Assembly (NCBI GenBank): GCA_913056515.1
Contig: CAJXMP010000002.1
Coordinates: 1-53,006 of the forward strand
Direction: 5' to 3'
DNA from: an uncultured Lewinella sp.
GTDB taxonomy: Bacteria; Bacteroidota; Bacteroidia; Chitinophagales; Saprospiraceae
DNA length: 53,006 bases
A program made the position numbers and the translations under genes. The notes under the pieces are model-generated. The model searched no databases, was not told where the DNA came from, and worked only from the letters and a program-made list of their open reading frames with translations. Below, in pieces: positions 1-8,579 of the stretch. The stretch's first letter is position 1, and the number at the start of each line of letters is the position of its first letter.

Positions 1-560
1 AAGTCATAATCAAGAAATGCTGCTTGGGTAGAATGACCCTTATCATCTAGACCTAACTTTTGAGCTTGTTCTAAAAATGTACCGTCACCATTATTAATGT
101 ATAACGCATTAGCTCTTTGAACTGCAGGCAGGTTTCCACTTCTACAAACATAGATATCTAAGAATCCATCCATATTGATATCTACAATAGTAACACCTGT
201 AGACCATTGATTAGGACTAATATCTATACCAGATTTAATAGTAACATCTTCAAATTGAAAATTCCCCTTATTTAAGTACAATTTATCTGATACCTTATTG
301 CCACAGATAAAGAGATCTTCTAAACCATCGCCATTTATATCACCTACAGCTACTCCTGCCCCTGTGATATTATATTCATAATTAATATAGTCTGCCTGTT
401 CTTCTAAGGATAGAGCATTCTCAAAATGTAAACCTGTGTATGAAGATTCTAATTTTGTAAATAACTTTTTCGAAGAGCTATTTCTTGATAAATCCTCATT
501 TTCACAAGCATAAAATGAGAATACTATAAATAGAATACCTAAATAATTTAAATGTTGCAT
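1..560 (-). CDS. Exported FG-GAP/VCBS-repeat lipoprotein, N-terminal part
   Basis: This gene runs off the left edge, so it is absent from the ORF track. Reading the minus strand from the ATG at 560 gives 186 open codons. The protein starts MQHLNYLGILFIVFSFYAC, a short lipoprotein signal with the lipid cysteine at about residue 19. Two FG-GAP/VCBS-like blades follow, each with a calcium-loop type motif (GVAVGDINGDGLEDLFICG and GVTIVDINMDGFLDIYVC). Bacteroidota carry many long CRTAC1/UnbV-type lipoproteins of this build, often over 1000 residues, which probably form a beta-propeller on the cell surface. The missing C-terminal part would decide whether an ASPIC/UnbV domain is present. The substrate is unknown. 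Confidence 0.8.
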   Translation of the reverse strand, partial: MQHLNYLGILFIVFSFYACENEDLSRNSSSKKLFTKLESSYTGLHFENALSLEEQADYINYEYNITGAGVAVGDINGDGLEDLFICGNKVSDKLYLNKGNFQFEDVTIKSGIDISPNQWSTGVTIVDINMDGFLDIYVCRSGNLPAVQRANALYINNGDGTFLEQAQKLGLDDKGHSTQAAFLDYD

Positions 561-610
561 GGGTATTATTTTAGCGAAAAATGCAACCTAAAATATCGTA
601 AGTATTGAAC

Positions 611-647
611 AAAAAAAAAGTAACCCCGCTAACAGGATTACTTTTTT
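611..647 (-). terminator. Intrinsic terminator after rplI
   Basis: An AAAAAAGTAA arm at about 614 pairs with TTACTTTTTT at about 638-647, with a partly paired GC-rich interior. Both flanks are A/T runs, so it can work in both directions. It lies just after the rplI stop on the minus strand and separates this operon from the FG-GAP gene. Confidence 0.75.
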
Positions 648-685
648 ACAAGAAATTAATGTAATAATTGTTATTCAGCTACAAC

Positions 686-1117
686 TTAGAAGCGTACTTC
701 AGCACTTACTTCTGGGTGCAATCTTACATTTGCTTTGAATGTACCCAACTCTTTAACTTCGTCAGCTAGTTCAACTTTTGAACGAATTACCTCTACTTCA
801 CATTGATCTCTAAGCGCTTGAGCGATTGAAGTGTTAGTAACTGATCCAAAGATTTTACCAGATGTACCAGCTTTTGCACCAATCTTAAGAGTAACCTCTT
901 TCAGACGGTCTGCAACTGCTTGGAATTCACCGATTTGAGCAGCAAGCTCCTCGGCGTGTTTCTGTTTTAATTCATCCAGTTTTGCCAAATTCGTTTGATT
1001 AGCAATAACTGCTTTCTTTGTAGGGATAAGGAAGTTTCTTGCAAAACCATTCTTTACAGTAACTACCTCGTACTTCTCCCCTACCTTATCTATATCTTGT
1101 AGCAAAATGATATCCAT
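686..1117 (-). CDS. rplI: 50S ribosomal protein L9
   Basis: L9 binds 23S rRNA near the base of the L1 stalk and helps keep the reading frame. The 143-residue product has the typical N-terminal rRNA-binding segment (MDIILLQDIDKVGEKYEVV, then NGFARNFLIP), a charged connecting helix at about residues 45-75 and a C-terminal domain. Its length is close to the usual 145-150. It is the last gene of rpsF-rpsR-rplI, with 42 bases between it and rpsR, and is followed directly by a terminator. The start is an ATG with an A/T-rich leader and no Shine-Dalgarno box, as is usual in Bacteroidota. Confidence 0.97.
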   Translation of the reverse strand: MDIILLQDIDKVGEKYEVVTVKNGFARNFLIPTKKAVIANQTNLAKLDELKQKHAEELAAQIGEFQAVADRLKEVTLKIGAKAGTSGKIFGSVTNTSIAQALRDQCEVEVIRSKVELADEVKELGTFKANVRLHPEVSAEVRF

Positions 1118-1159
1118 TGCTTAAGAATTTTATTATTAGGAAATGATTTAAACTTGAGC

Positions 1160-1426
1160 TTATTTCAAGTTATCCGTTACGTATGGTAACATTGCTAAGT
1201 GACGTGCTCTTTTCACAGCAGAAGCCACTTTACGTTGGTACTTCAGTGAGTTACCGGTAATTCTTCTTGGAAGAAGTTTACCCTGCTCATTGATGAATTG
1301 CATAAGGAATTGCTCATCCTTATAATCGATGTACTTGATTCCGTACTTACGGAAACGACAGTACTTCTTACGCTTATCTCCAATATTTGGATTGGATAAA
1401 AATTTAATATCGTCTCTAGAAGCCAT
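1160..1426 (-). CDS. rpsR: 30S ribosomal protein S18
   Basis: S18 pairs with S6 on the platform of the small subunit. The 88-residue protein carries the family core: YIDYKDEQFLMQFINEQGKLLPRRITG, then a basic helix (KYQRKVASAVKRARHLAMLPY). It sits between rpsF and rplI on the same strand with short gaps, so the three are very probably one transcript. The ssb gene that lies in this operon in many Firmicutes is absent, which matches Bacteroidota. Confidence 0.97.
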   Translation of the reverse strand: MASRDDIKFLSNPNIGDKRKKYCRFRKYGIKYIDYKDEQFLMQFINEQGKLLPRRITGNSLKYQRKVASAVKRARHLAMLPYVTDNLK

Positions 1427-1458
1427 TTTTATTTCTTTTTAAGTTAAAAGGTTAGTAC

Positions 1459-1854
1459 TTAAGCTTTTGCCTCAGCACCTTTTTCCTCTGAATCCTCAGA
1501 CTTTGATTCTTCTTTTTTCTTTCCAATAAGGCCATTGCGCTTGTCCTCATTGTACTTTACTCCATACTTGTCCAAACGAACAGTAAGGAATCGCATGATG
1601 CGCTCATCACGACGTAGTGATAATTCCACTTTTTCGATGATCTCGCCGTTTGCTGCCTGAAATTCTACACAGAAATATGCACCGTTGGTGCGCTTCTTAA
1701 TTGGGTATGCCAAAGAACGAATTCCCATGTCGTCAAAGTGAACAGTTTTACAACCTGCTTCCTCTAATGTATCAACATAGGTCTTCGCTGTCGCCTGAAT
1801 CTCATCGCCCGACAGCACTGGATCTACGATGAAAGTAATTTCGTACTGATTCAT
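1459..1854 (-). CDS. rpsF: 30S ribosomal protein S6
   Basis: S6 forms a heterodimer with S18 on 16S rRNA. The protein starts MNQYEITFIVDP and shows the conserved ferredoxin-like core, including GIRSLAYPIKKRTNGAYF and a beta strand ending in RDERIMRFLTVRLDKY. Of its 131 residues, the last 25 or so form a charged, low-complexity tail (KKKEESKSEDSEEKGAEAKA), a variable part of the family. It is the first gene of the operon and lies 68 bases downstream of a well-formed promoter. Confidence 0.97.
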   Translation of the reverse strand: MNQYEITFIVDPVLSGDEIQATAKTYVDTLEEAGCKTVHFDDMGIRSLAYPIKKRTNGAYFCVEFQAANGEIIEKVELSLRRDERIMRFLTVRLDKYGVKYNEDKRNGLIGKKKEESKSEDSEEKGAEAKA

Positions 1855-1921
1855 AATCAGAAACCTATTTTAAATATTAAATAATAAAGCCACATCGTTT
1901 ATGTAGCTATTAAATCGGATG

Positions 1922-1953
1922 CAAAGATACATAAAATTCTAAGAATCAACAAA
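1922..1953 (-). promoter_or_regulatory. Bacteroidota-type promoter for rpsF-rpsR-rplI
   Basis: On the minus strand a TTTG (-33 box) is followed after exactly 20 bases by TATCTTTG, a full match to the Bacteroidota -7 consensus TAnnTTTG. It points at rpsF. This is the only candidate in the window with both boxes at the expected spacing. Confidence 0.75.
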
Positions 1954-1961
1954 CCCAATTT

Positions 1962-1993
1962 AAAAAACAAAGGGGAGAACAAAAGTCCTCCCC
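1962..1993 (-). terminator. Intrinsic terminator of the sdhCAB operon
   Basis: GGGGAG at 1972 pairs with CTCCCC ending at 1993 around a short AAAA loop. On the minus strand the hairpin is followed by TTTGTTTTTT. It sits 27 bases past the sdhB stop and just upstream of the rpsF promoter. Confidence 0.85.
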
Positions 1994-2019
1994 TGCCTAG
2001 CTGTTTATATTCTACAGAA

Positions 2020-2778
2020 TTACTTCTTAGATACTCTTTCTGATGCTAAGGTAGCTGCAAAGTATTCCCGATTTACGCGTGCAATATTCTTCACAGATAT
2101 ATCTTTAGGACACTCCGCTTCACATGCAGTTACATTTGAACATGCTCCGAAACCTTCCGCATCCATCTGGTCTACCATATTCAATACCCGCTGAGCTGCT
2201 TCAACTTCTCCTTGAGGCAACATATTTAGGTGTGAAATCTTTGCCGAAGTAAACAACATAGCAGATGCATTAGGACAAGCCGCTACGCAAGCTCCACATC
2301 CAATACAAGTCGCAGCATCAAATGCCTCAGAGGCCAATTCCTTTTCAATTGGAATGGAATTACCATCTTGTGCTTGACCAGTGTTTACAGAAATATACCC
2401 TCCCGCTTGAATAATTCGGTCAAAAGCTGATCTATCCACAACTAAATCTTTAATCACTGGGAACGCATTCGCACGGAATGGCTCAATGGTAATAGTCTCC
2501 CCATCATTGAAGTGACGCATGTGCAATTGACAAGTTGTAGTACCCTTCATAGGTCCGTGCGGGTGACCATTAATCACCATAGAACAAGTACCACAGATAC
2601 CTTCTCTACAATCGTGTTCGAAAGAAACCGGTTCTTTCTGCTCTGCAATTAACTGTTCATTCAGGACATCAAGCATTTCAAGGAATGACATATGCTCATT
2701 GGCCTCTACAGTATATGTTTCAAACTTTCCGCCGGTCTCAGCACCTTTTTGGCGCCATACTTTTAGGTTCAGTTTCAT
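2020..2778 (-). CDS. sdhB: Succinate dehydrogenase/fumarate reductase iron-sulfur subunit
   Basis: This subunit passes electrons from the flavin of SdhA to quinone at the membrane subunit. The 252-residue protein shows an N-terminal [2Fe-2S] ferredoxin domain (CREGICGTC at about residue 57) and a C-terminal domain with [13 protein letters not shown] and a second cluster motif [12 protein letters not shown]. These give the usual [2Fe-2S], [4Fe-4S] and [3Fe-4S] set. It is last in sdhC-sdhA-sdhB, 51 bases after sdhA, and ends at a terminator. The sequence alone cannot tell which direction (succinate oxidation or fumarate reduction) dominates. Confidence 0.96.
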   Translation of the reverse strand: MKLNLKVWRQKGAETGGKFETYTVEANEHMSFLEMLDVLNEQLIAEQKEPVSFEHDCREGICGTCSMVINGHPHGPMKGTTTCQLHMRHFNDGETITIEPFRANAFPVIKDLVVDRSAFDRIIQAGGYISVNTGQAQDGNSIPIEKELASEAFDAATCIGCGACVAACPNASAMLFTSAKISHLNMLPQGEVEAAQRVLNMVDQMDAEGFGACSNVTACEAECPKDISVKNIARVNREYFAATLASERVSKK

Positions 2779-2829
2779 AAGTCTTTTTTTTAGGACCTTG
2801 TCGGTCTATATATTTAATTCAGCTTGATC

Positions 2830-4830
2830 TTATTTATATGAACGAGTTTTAAGCTCTACATTTTCAAATTTCAACTCTTCTTTGTGTAAAACTGGATCAG
2901 TTGAAGTATCCGTCCATTCCCAAGCTGAAACATAAGTATAGTCTTTATCGTTTCTCAGTGCTTCTCCTTCAGGAGTTTGGTATTCCTCTCTAAAGTGTCC
3001 ACCACAAGATTCATTTCGATCTAAGGCATCCACTACCATCAATTCACCCAATTCTAAGAAATCAGCTACACGAGCCGCCTTCTCAAGCTCTGGATTGTAT
3101 TCATTCAAATCACCAGGTACAAAAGCATCTGCATAGAATTCAGCTCTTAGATCCTGGATCATCTTTCTGGCTTTATTTAATCCCTCAGCAGATCGAGACA
3201 TTCCGCAATACTCCCACATAATCTTTCCTAAACGGCGGTGGAAACTTTCAACAGATTGCTTCCCTTTAATGTTCATGAATTGCGCTAGCCTTTCTTTTAC
3301 AGCTTTTTCCGCAGCCTCAAATTCAGGAAGTTGATCATCAATTTTAGGCGTACGAATTTCACCACTTAAGAATTGACCAATAGTATATGGTAATACGAAG
3401 TAACCATCAGCCAGACCTTGCATTAAAGCAGATGCTCCAAGTCTATTAGCTCCATGATCAGAGAAGTTAGCCTCTCCCACAGCAAATAAACCAGGTATAT
3501 TAGTCTCTAAATTATAATCTACCCAAAGTCCACCCATGGTATAGTGCACAGCTGGGAATATCATCATAGGCGTTTTGTATGGATTTTCACCTGTAATCTT
3601 TTCGTACATCTCGAAAAGGTTACCATATTTTGCTTCTACCACTTGCTCTCCTAGAGCTCTGATATCTGCTGCAGATGCATTATATAATCCTTTAGAGTGT
3701 GCTTCTGATTTTCCGTAACGCATAATCGCATCGTCAAAGTCTAGATATACAGCAAGACCAGTAGCATTAACTCCATGCCCTTCATCACAAGCCACTTTTG
3801 CTGCTCTAGATGCTACGTCACGAGGAACTAGATTACCAAACGCAGGATATCTGCGCTCTAGATAATAATCTCTATCTTCTTCTGCTATTTCAGTAGGCTT
3901 TAAACGACCTTCACGAATAGCCAAAACATCCTCTTTCTTTGCTGGAACCCAAACACGCCCGTCATTTCTCAAAGACTCAGACATCAAAGTCAGCTTAGAT
4001 TGATATTCACCCGATACAGGAATACAAGTTGGGTGAATTTGAGTAAAACATGGATTAGCCATCAAAGCACCACGCTTAGTTGCTCTCCAAGCTGCAGTAA
4101 CATTGGAGTTCATGGCATTCGTTGATAGATAAAATACATTGCCATATCCACCTGTACCTAATACCACTGCATGTGCAGCATGTCGCTCAATCTCCCCAGT
4201 TACAAGGTTTCTAGTGATAATACCTCTAGCTTTTCCATCTACAACTACAACATCCAACATCTCGTGTCTATTGTACATCTCCACATTACCAAGGGAAATC
4301 TGTCTAGAAAGAGATTGATACGCACCAATCAATAACTGCTGACCCGTCTGACCTCTCGCGTAAAATGTTCTAGATACTTGAACACCCCCAAAAGAACGGT
4401 TCGCTAATAGCCCTCCATATTCACGAGCAAAAGGTACGCCTTGGGCAACCGCTTGGTCAATGATGTTTCGACTTGCCTCAGCTAAACGGTGTACATTGGC
4501 CTCTCTTGATCTATAATCACCTCCTTTGATGGTATCATAGAATAATCGGAAAACTGAATCACCATCATTTTGGTAATTCTTAGCAGCATTGATTCCTCCT
4601 TGAGCAGCAATAGAGTGCGCGCGTCTTGGAGAGTCATGGAATGTGAAACACTTCACATTATATCCCAATTCCCCTAAGGTTGCCGCTGCAGATGCTCCAG
4701 CTAAACCAGAACCAACAACGATCACATCAATACGTCTTTTATTATTTGGAGCAACCAAATTCATGGTTCCTCTATATTTTGTCCACTTTTCGGATAAGTC
4801 TCCAGCAGGTATTTTACCGTCCAGTTTCAT
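2830..4830 (-). CDS. sdhA: Succinate dehydrogenase/fumarate reductase flavoprotein subunit
   Basis: SdhA interconverts succinate and fumarate with covalent FAD. The 666-residue product has an N-terminal dinucleotide fold ([20 protein letters not shown] near residue 38), the flavin-linking region ([15 protein letters not shown]), a substrate-site motif [13 protein letters not shown] and the late FAD motif [17 protein letters not shown]. The C-terminal part contains the [16 protein letters not shown] segment typical of the Bacteroidota-type enzyme. It lies between sdhC (47-base gap) and sdhB in one operon. At about 665 residues it is longer than the proteobacterial enzyme and fits the three-subunit, cytochrome b-containing class. 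Confidence 0.96.
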   Translation of the reverse strand: MKLDGKIPAGDLSEKWTKYRGTMNLVAPNNKRRIDVIVVGSGLAGASAAATLGELGYNVKCFTFHDSPRRAHSIAAQGGINAAKNYQNDGDSVFRLFYDTIKGGDYRSREANVHRLAEASRNIIDQAVAQGVPFAREYGGLLANRSFGGVQVSRTFYARGQTGQQLLIGAYQSLSRQISLGNVEMYNRHEMLDVVVVDGKARGIITRNLVTGEIERHAAHAVVLGTGGYGNVFYLSTNAMNSNVTAAWRATKRGALMANPCFTQIHPTCIPVSGEYQSKLTLMSESLRNDGRVWVPAKKEDVLAIREGRLKPTEIAEEDRDYYLERRYPAFGNLVPRDVASRAAKVACDEGHGVNATGLAVYLDFDDAIMRYGKSEAHSKGLYNASAADIRALGEQVVEAKYGNLFEMYEKITGENPYKTPMMIFPAVHYTMGGLWVDYNLETNIPGLFAVGEANFSDHGANRLGASALMQGLADGYFVLPYTIGQFLSGEIRTPKIDDQLPEFEAAEKAVKERLAQFMNIKGKQSVESFHRRLGKIMWEYCGMSRSAEGLNKARKMIQDLRAEFYADAFVPGDLNEYNPELEKAARVADFLELGELMVVDALDRNESCGGHFREEYQTPEGEALRNDKDYTYVSAWEWTDTSTDPVLHKEELKFENVELKTRSYK

Positions 4831-4877
4831 ATGATTCGAATTTTAAACTTTAAATATTAATAAGGTGATGTATCTGA

Positions 4878-5564
4878 CTACTTTACGAAATAAAAGTAAA
4901 GTGGAATTAGTGCAAATAAAGTAGGCACTAGAATAGCAAAACCTTTACCTAACAATTGAATGAAAGGTGTATATTTTTTATGATTCAATCCCAAGGTTTG
5001 GAATGCAGACTGAAAGCCATGTAGCAAGTGGAAGCACAAACCAATCATGGCTACCACATAGAATGCTACTATCCACTCCACACTAAATGATGCAGCCACC
5101 TTTTCATATAGGTCTTGCACCTCGATACCCTCAATAGTCAAGGTATTTGTTTGGTTAGATTTCATTTTCCACCAAAAATCACCCATATGGATGCCTAAGA
5201 AAATTAATATCAATGAACCCAGTAATGCCATTTGACGAGCAGCAAAACTACTAGTACCAGTTGTTCTTGTAACCTTTACTGCATACTTCGAATTCCTTGC
5301 TTTTCTGTTTTGAAGCGCAAGCACTATACCTTGGATAGCATGTAAAATAATAAAGAAGTATGTACCATAAGATACTGCCTTGATTAATGGATTGTGGGTC
5401 ATCGTATAGGCATACAGATTAAATGCATTCCCTCCATCATCCAACAATAATTGCAAATTACCAGCTAGGTGAACGATCAGGAATAAACAAAGAAAGAGTC
5501 CTGTCAAACTCATGATCAGCTTCTTACCAATGGAAGATGTTAAAAAGCGAGTAAACCAATTCAT
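4878..5564 (-). CDS. sdhC: Succinate dehydrogenase cytochrome b subunit (single membrane anchor)
   Basis: This is the quinone-reactive, haem-b-binding membrane subunit. The 228-residue protein has about five hydrophobic segments, with histidines in or near them (LIVHLAGNLQ, IILHAIQG, FLGIHMGDFWW, CFHLLHGFQSAFQTLG) that fit di-haem ligation. A single fused anchor instead of separate SdhC and SdhD defines the B-type complex found in Bacteroidota, Bacillus and Epsilonproteobacteria. It is the first gene of the operon, 34 bases from a TAnnTTTG element. Confidence 0.93.
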   Translation of the reverse strand: MNWFTRFLTSSIGKKLIMSLTGLFLCLFLIVHLAGNLQLLLDDGGNAFNLYAYTMTHNPLIKAVSYGTYFFIILHAIQGIVLALQNRKARNSKYAVKVTRTTGTSSFAARQMALLGSLILIFLGIHMGDFWWKMKSNQTNTLTIEGIEVQDLYEKVAASFSVEWIVAFYVVAMIGLCFHLLHGFQSAFQTLGLNHKKYTPFIQLLGKGFAILVPTLFALIPLYFYFVK

Positions 5565-5597
5565 GTGTACTTAATTTCTATAATTAGTAAAACTCAA

Positions 5598-5605
5598 CAA
5601 ATGTA
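5598..5605 (-). promoter_or_regulatory. Candidate -7 element for sdhCAB
   Basis: The minus strand reads TACATTTG, an exact match to TAnnTTTG, ending 34 bases before the sdhC start. No clear TTTG box is seen at the ideal distance upstream, so only the -7 part is claimed. Confidence 0.5.
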
Positions 5606-5719
5606 ACGAATATGCATCCAATACCTATGTAAATTCAAGGCATAGCAACACAAATCTCTTATTTAGAATTATTATAAATAAAGAATTCCGTGAAATGTAA
5701 AAAGGTGAAACATATTCTG

Positions 5720-5727
5720 TACTTTTG
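5720..5727 (+). promoter_or_regulatory. Candidate -7 element for the 165-aa gene and rnr
   Basis: TACTTTTG matches TAnnTTTG and ends 27 bases before the ATG at 5755. The -33 box is weak. It would drive the 165-aa gene and RNase R as one unit. Confidence 0.5.
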
Positions 5728-5754
5728 CGTTAGAATAATCGATATTATACACGG

Positions 5755-6252
5755 ATGAAATCACTTAAAATCGACAACAGTTTCGAAGGGTTTTTAGAGT
5801 TTTTCCCTGAAGAAAAACTTCCCTTATCTTTTACAGAGGAAAATGTCTTGGCATTTAGCACGAACAACAGGCCTTTGTCCATTCCTATGATTCAAAGATT
5901 TATTCTGCCCTTGGAAGCTGGTATAGATGATCTAACCGAATTTATTCCCTGTGTAAAAATTCCCGACACCTCCAACTTCCATGCACTCATATATTGGAGA
6001 GGTGGATTAATGGATTCCCAGTATGTCCTGGTAACCTACACCAACCAAGGAGATATCATCGATAAAAAAGTTATTGGAGGAACTTTTTATGATGGGGAAA
6101 TATTAACAAAGTCGGTATCAATCATGAAGGAAGACTGGACTATTCAAGTACTCACAGGACAAGCCAGCGACCTAAAAAACCTTACCTATGATGCCGCCGC
6201 AAGTAAAGCCGTCATTCTAGAACTCATGCCCGACGGTGAAATCAACGATTAA
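5755..6252 (+). CDS. Conserved-looking unknown protein, 165 aa
   Basis: I do not recognise this family. The product is soluble, with no signal peptide or membrane segment, and looks like a mixed alpha/beta domain. It starts MKSLKIDNSFEGFLEFFPEE and contains one cysteine (FIPCVKIP) and a run of alternating hydrophobic strands (FHALIYWRGGLMDSQYVLVTY). Only 14 bases separate it from rnr on the same strand, so co-transcription is very likely and a link to RNA metabolism is possible but unproven. It is a real gene by its promoter element, spacing and position. Confidence 0.75.
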   Translation: MKSLKIDNSFEGFLEFFPEEKLPLSFTEENVLAFSTNNRPLSIPMIQRFILPLEAGIDDLTEFIPCVKIPDTSNFHALIYWRGGLMDSQYVLVTYTNQGDIIDKKVIGGTFYDGEILTKSVSIMKEDWTIQVLTGQASDLKNLTYDAAASKAVILELMPDGEIND

Positions 6253-6266
6253 ACATTAAAAAACAG

Positions 6267-8447
6267 ATGAAAAGAAAAAAATCGAAGCGAGCTGCCAAAA
6301 AAATTGGCAACAAAGAATTGAGGAGAGAGATCATAAACATCCTGCGAAGGAACCCCAACGCCAAACTCCCTGCCAAAGTTATTTCTAAGAAACTTTCTGT
6401 AAAAAAGAACACTGAAAAGATCAAACCTATATTGGATGAGCTGATCCAAGAAGGCAAGATTATTGAAATAGGAAAATTTGTATACCAATACAAAGACCAA
6501 GAAGGGCTTGGTGATAGACAAATAATCACTGGAAAAGTAGATATGACTCGCAGGGGCTCTGCCTTTATCCAGTCTGACGAATTAGAAGAAGATGTGTTTA
6601 TCTCGGAGAAGAAACTCTATGGTGCCTTCCATGGAGATACCGTTGAAATCCAATATTGGAAAGTCAGATCTGGAAAAAGACCTGAAGGACAAGTAATACG
6701 GGTACTTAAAAGAGCCAACTCCCAATTTATTGGAATCATTAAAATCTCTGAAAAATTCGCCTTCTTTATTCCAAACAATGAACGTATAAATACAGATATG
6801 TTCGTAGATCTTAATGATCTGAACAAGGCCAATGACAATGATATAGTGGTTGTCGAAGTAATCAATTGGCAAGAAGGGACCACTAAAAGTCCCGAGGCTA
6901 AAGTAATTTCAGTCATTGGACAAACCGGAGATTCTGAATTAGAAATGAAATCCATTTTAATTAATAATGGATTCAATCTCGAGTTTCCGCCAAAAGTGCT
7001 TGCAGAAGCCAATAAACTCACTGATGAAATCACACCGGAGGAGTTGGCTTATCGAAGAGATATGAGAGATGTACCCACTTTTACCATAGATCCTCATGAT
7101 GCCAAGGACTTCGATGACGCCCTTTCATTTAGGATCTTGGAAAATGGTCATAAAGAAATTGGTGTACATATTGCAGATGTAGCCCACTACATTAAAGAGG
7201 GCTCCGAATTGGATAAGGAAGCCTTTGAAAGATCCACTTCTGTTTATTTAGTAGACCGGGTACTACCCATGCTACCAGAACGCTTATCCAATGGCCTGTG
7301 CTCGCTTCGACCTAATGAAGATAAGTTTACCTTTTCGGCAGTCTTCGAGTTCAACGACAAAGACCAAATCGTGAATCGATGGTTTGGACGTACATTGACC
7401 CACTCCAATCGAAGATTTACTTATGAGCAAGCGCAAGAAGTCATTGAAACGGGCCAAGGTGACTTTGCAGCAGAAATCTTAGAAATGGATAGAATCTCCA
7501 AAGTTCTACGTAAGCGAAAATTCAAGAATGGAGCGATCAACTTTGAGACGGATGAAGTTAAGTTCAAATTAGATGAACATGCTACGCCTATTGGAGTCTA
7601 CTTGAAGGTTAGAAAAGATGCCCATATGCTCATTGAAGATTTTATGTTACTCGCTAACAAAGAGGTAGCTTTTTATATGAGTGAAAAAGGCAAAGAACAA
7701 GAAATACCTTTTGTTTATCGAGTACATGATGAACCAGATCCTGACCGAATCTTGGACTTAAAGAACTTTGCCAGAGAACTGGGTTTTGATATCAATATAG
7801 AATCGCCAACGTCTATAGCGCATTCCTTCAATGCCATGCGATCTCAAGCAGAAGAAAATGAAGCCTTAAAAATGTTGACGCCTATAGCCATTCGCACCAT
7901 GGCCAAAGCCATTTACACAACAGACAATATTGGTCATTATGGCTTAGCATTCCCGTATTATTCTCATTTCACTTCTCCTATTCGCCGCTACAGCGATGTC
8001 CTAGCGCATCGAATTCTATTCCAAAATTTGGATGGGAAAACAACCCGAGTGGATAAAGAAAAACTAGAAGCTCAATGTAGACATATCTCTGACATGGAAA
8101 AAAGAGCCATGGATGCGGAGCGAGAGTCCATACGTTACAAACAAGTAGAATATTTGGAGCAACATATAGGAGAGACTTTTTCTGGAAAAATATCCGGTAT
8201 TATCGATCGGGGCTTTTTTGTAGAATTAGACGATAACAAATGTGAAGGAATGATCGAAATCTTTAGACTACCAGAAGCTTTTGAGATTGCACCATCCCGC
8301 TTATTTGCGACAGGTCTAACCACCAAAAAAGTATTCAAAATGGGCCAATCGGTTCAAGTCAAAGTTATAGATGCAGACAAGACTAAAAAACAAGTCAGTT
8401 TTGAGTTGATGGACACCTATAGCTTTGAAGACTTTGATCATATTTAA
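6267..8447 (+). CDS. rnr: Ribonuclease R (RNase II family 3'-5' exoribonuclease)
   Basis: RNase R degrades structured RNA from the 3' end and takes part in rRNA and tmRNA-linked decay. The 726-residue protein has a basic N-terminal winged-helix-like region (residues 1-75), cold-shock/OB domains (about 85-220), the RNB catalytic domain (about 265-590) with the acidic set DPHDAKDFDDA at about 275-285 (D275, D281, D283, D284 as metal ligands), and a C-terminal S1 domain (about 635-720). Length and order fit RNase R better than the shorter RNase II. The gene follows the 165-aa unknown by 14 bases. Confidence 0.95.
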   Translation: MKRKKSKRAAKKIGNKELRREIINILRRNPNAKLPAKVISKKLSVKKNTEKIKPILDELIQEGKIIEIGKFVYQYKDQEGLGDRQIITGKVDMTRRGSAFIQSDELEEDVFISEKKLYGAFHGDTVEIQYWKVRSGKRPEGQVIRVLKRANSQFIGIIKISEKFAFFIPNNERINTDMFVDLNDLNKANDNDIVVVEVINWQEGTTKSPEAKVISVIGQTGDSELEMKSILINNGFNLEFPPKVLAEANKLTDEITPEELAYRRDMRDVPTFTIDPHDAKDFDDALSFRILENGHKEIGVHIADVAHYIKEGSELDKEAFERSTSVYLVDRVLPMLPERLSNGLCSLRPNEDKFTFSAVFEFNDKDQIVNRWFGRTLTHSNRRFTYEQAQEVIETGQGDFAAEILEMDRISKVLRKRKFKNGAINFETDEVKFKLDEHATPIGVYLKVRKDAHMLIEDFMLLANKEVAFYMSEKGKEQEIPFVYRVHDEPDPDRILDLKNFARELGFDINIESPTSIAHSFNAMRSQAEENEALKMLTPIAIRTMAKAIYTTDNIGHYGLAFPYYSHFTSPIRRYSDVLAHRILFQNLDGKTTRVDKEKLEAQCRHISDMEKRAMDAERESIRYKQVEYLEQHIGETFSGKISGIIDRGFFVELDDNKCEGMIEIFRLPEAFEIAPSRLFATGLTTKKVFKMGQSVQVKVIDADKTKKQVSFELMDTYSFEDFDHI

Positions 8448-8451
8448 AAGC

Positions 8452-8474
8452 ACTTTATGCTTTGTAAGCAAAGT
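8452..8474 (+). terminator. Weak hairpin after rnr
   Basis: ACTTT-A-TGCTT pairs with AAGCA-AAGT a few bases past the rnr stop. No good T-run follows, so it may be a 3'-end stabiliser or a weak terminator. The rest of the gap to 8580 shows no further signal that I trust. Confidence 0.3.
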
Positions 8475-8579
8475 ACAACAGCAAGCCCTTCTTTTCTATA
8501 AGAATGACTAGCCACTAGAAGTAATGTTGATATAGGTAATATTTGACTTTTATTATCTTTAAGCAAAAACTAGCTCACT

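Noticed and set aside
4643-4834. 63-aa plus-strand ORF over the start of sdhA
   Set aside because: It lies fully antisense to the conserved FAD-binding part of sdhA and has no family resemblance or promoter.
6242-7033. Minus-strand ORFs of 90-138 aa across rnr
   Set aside because: They are shadows of the rnr reading frame; the forward frame has a full set of RNase R motifs.
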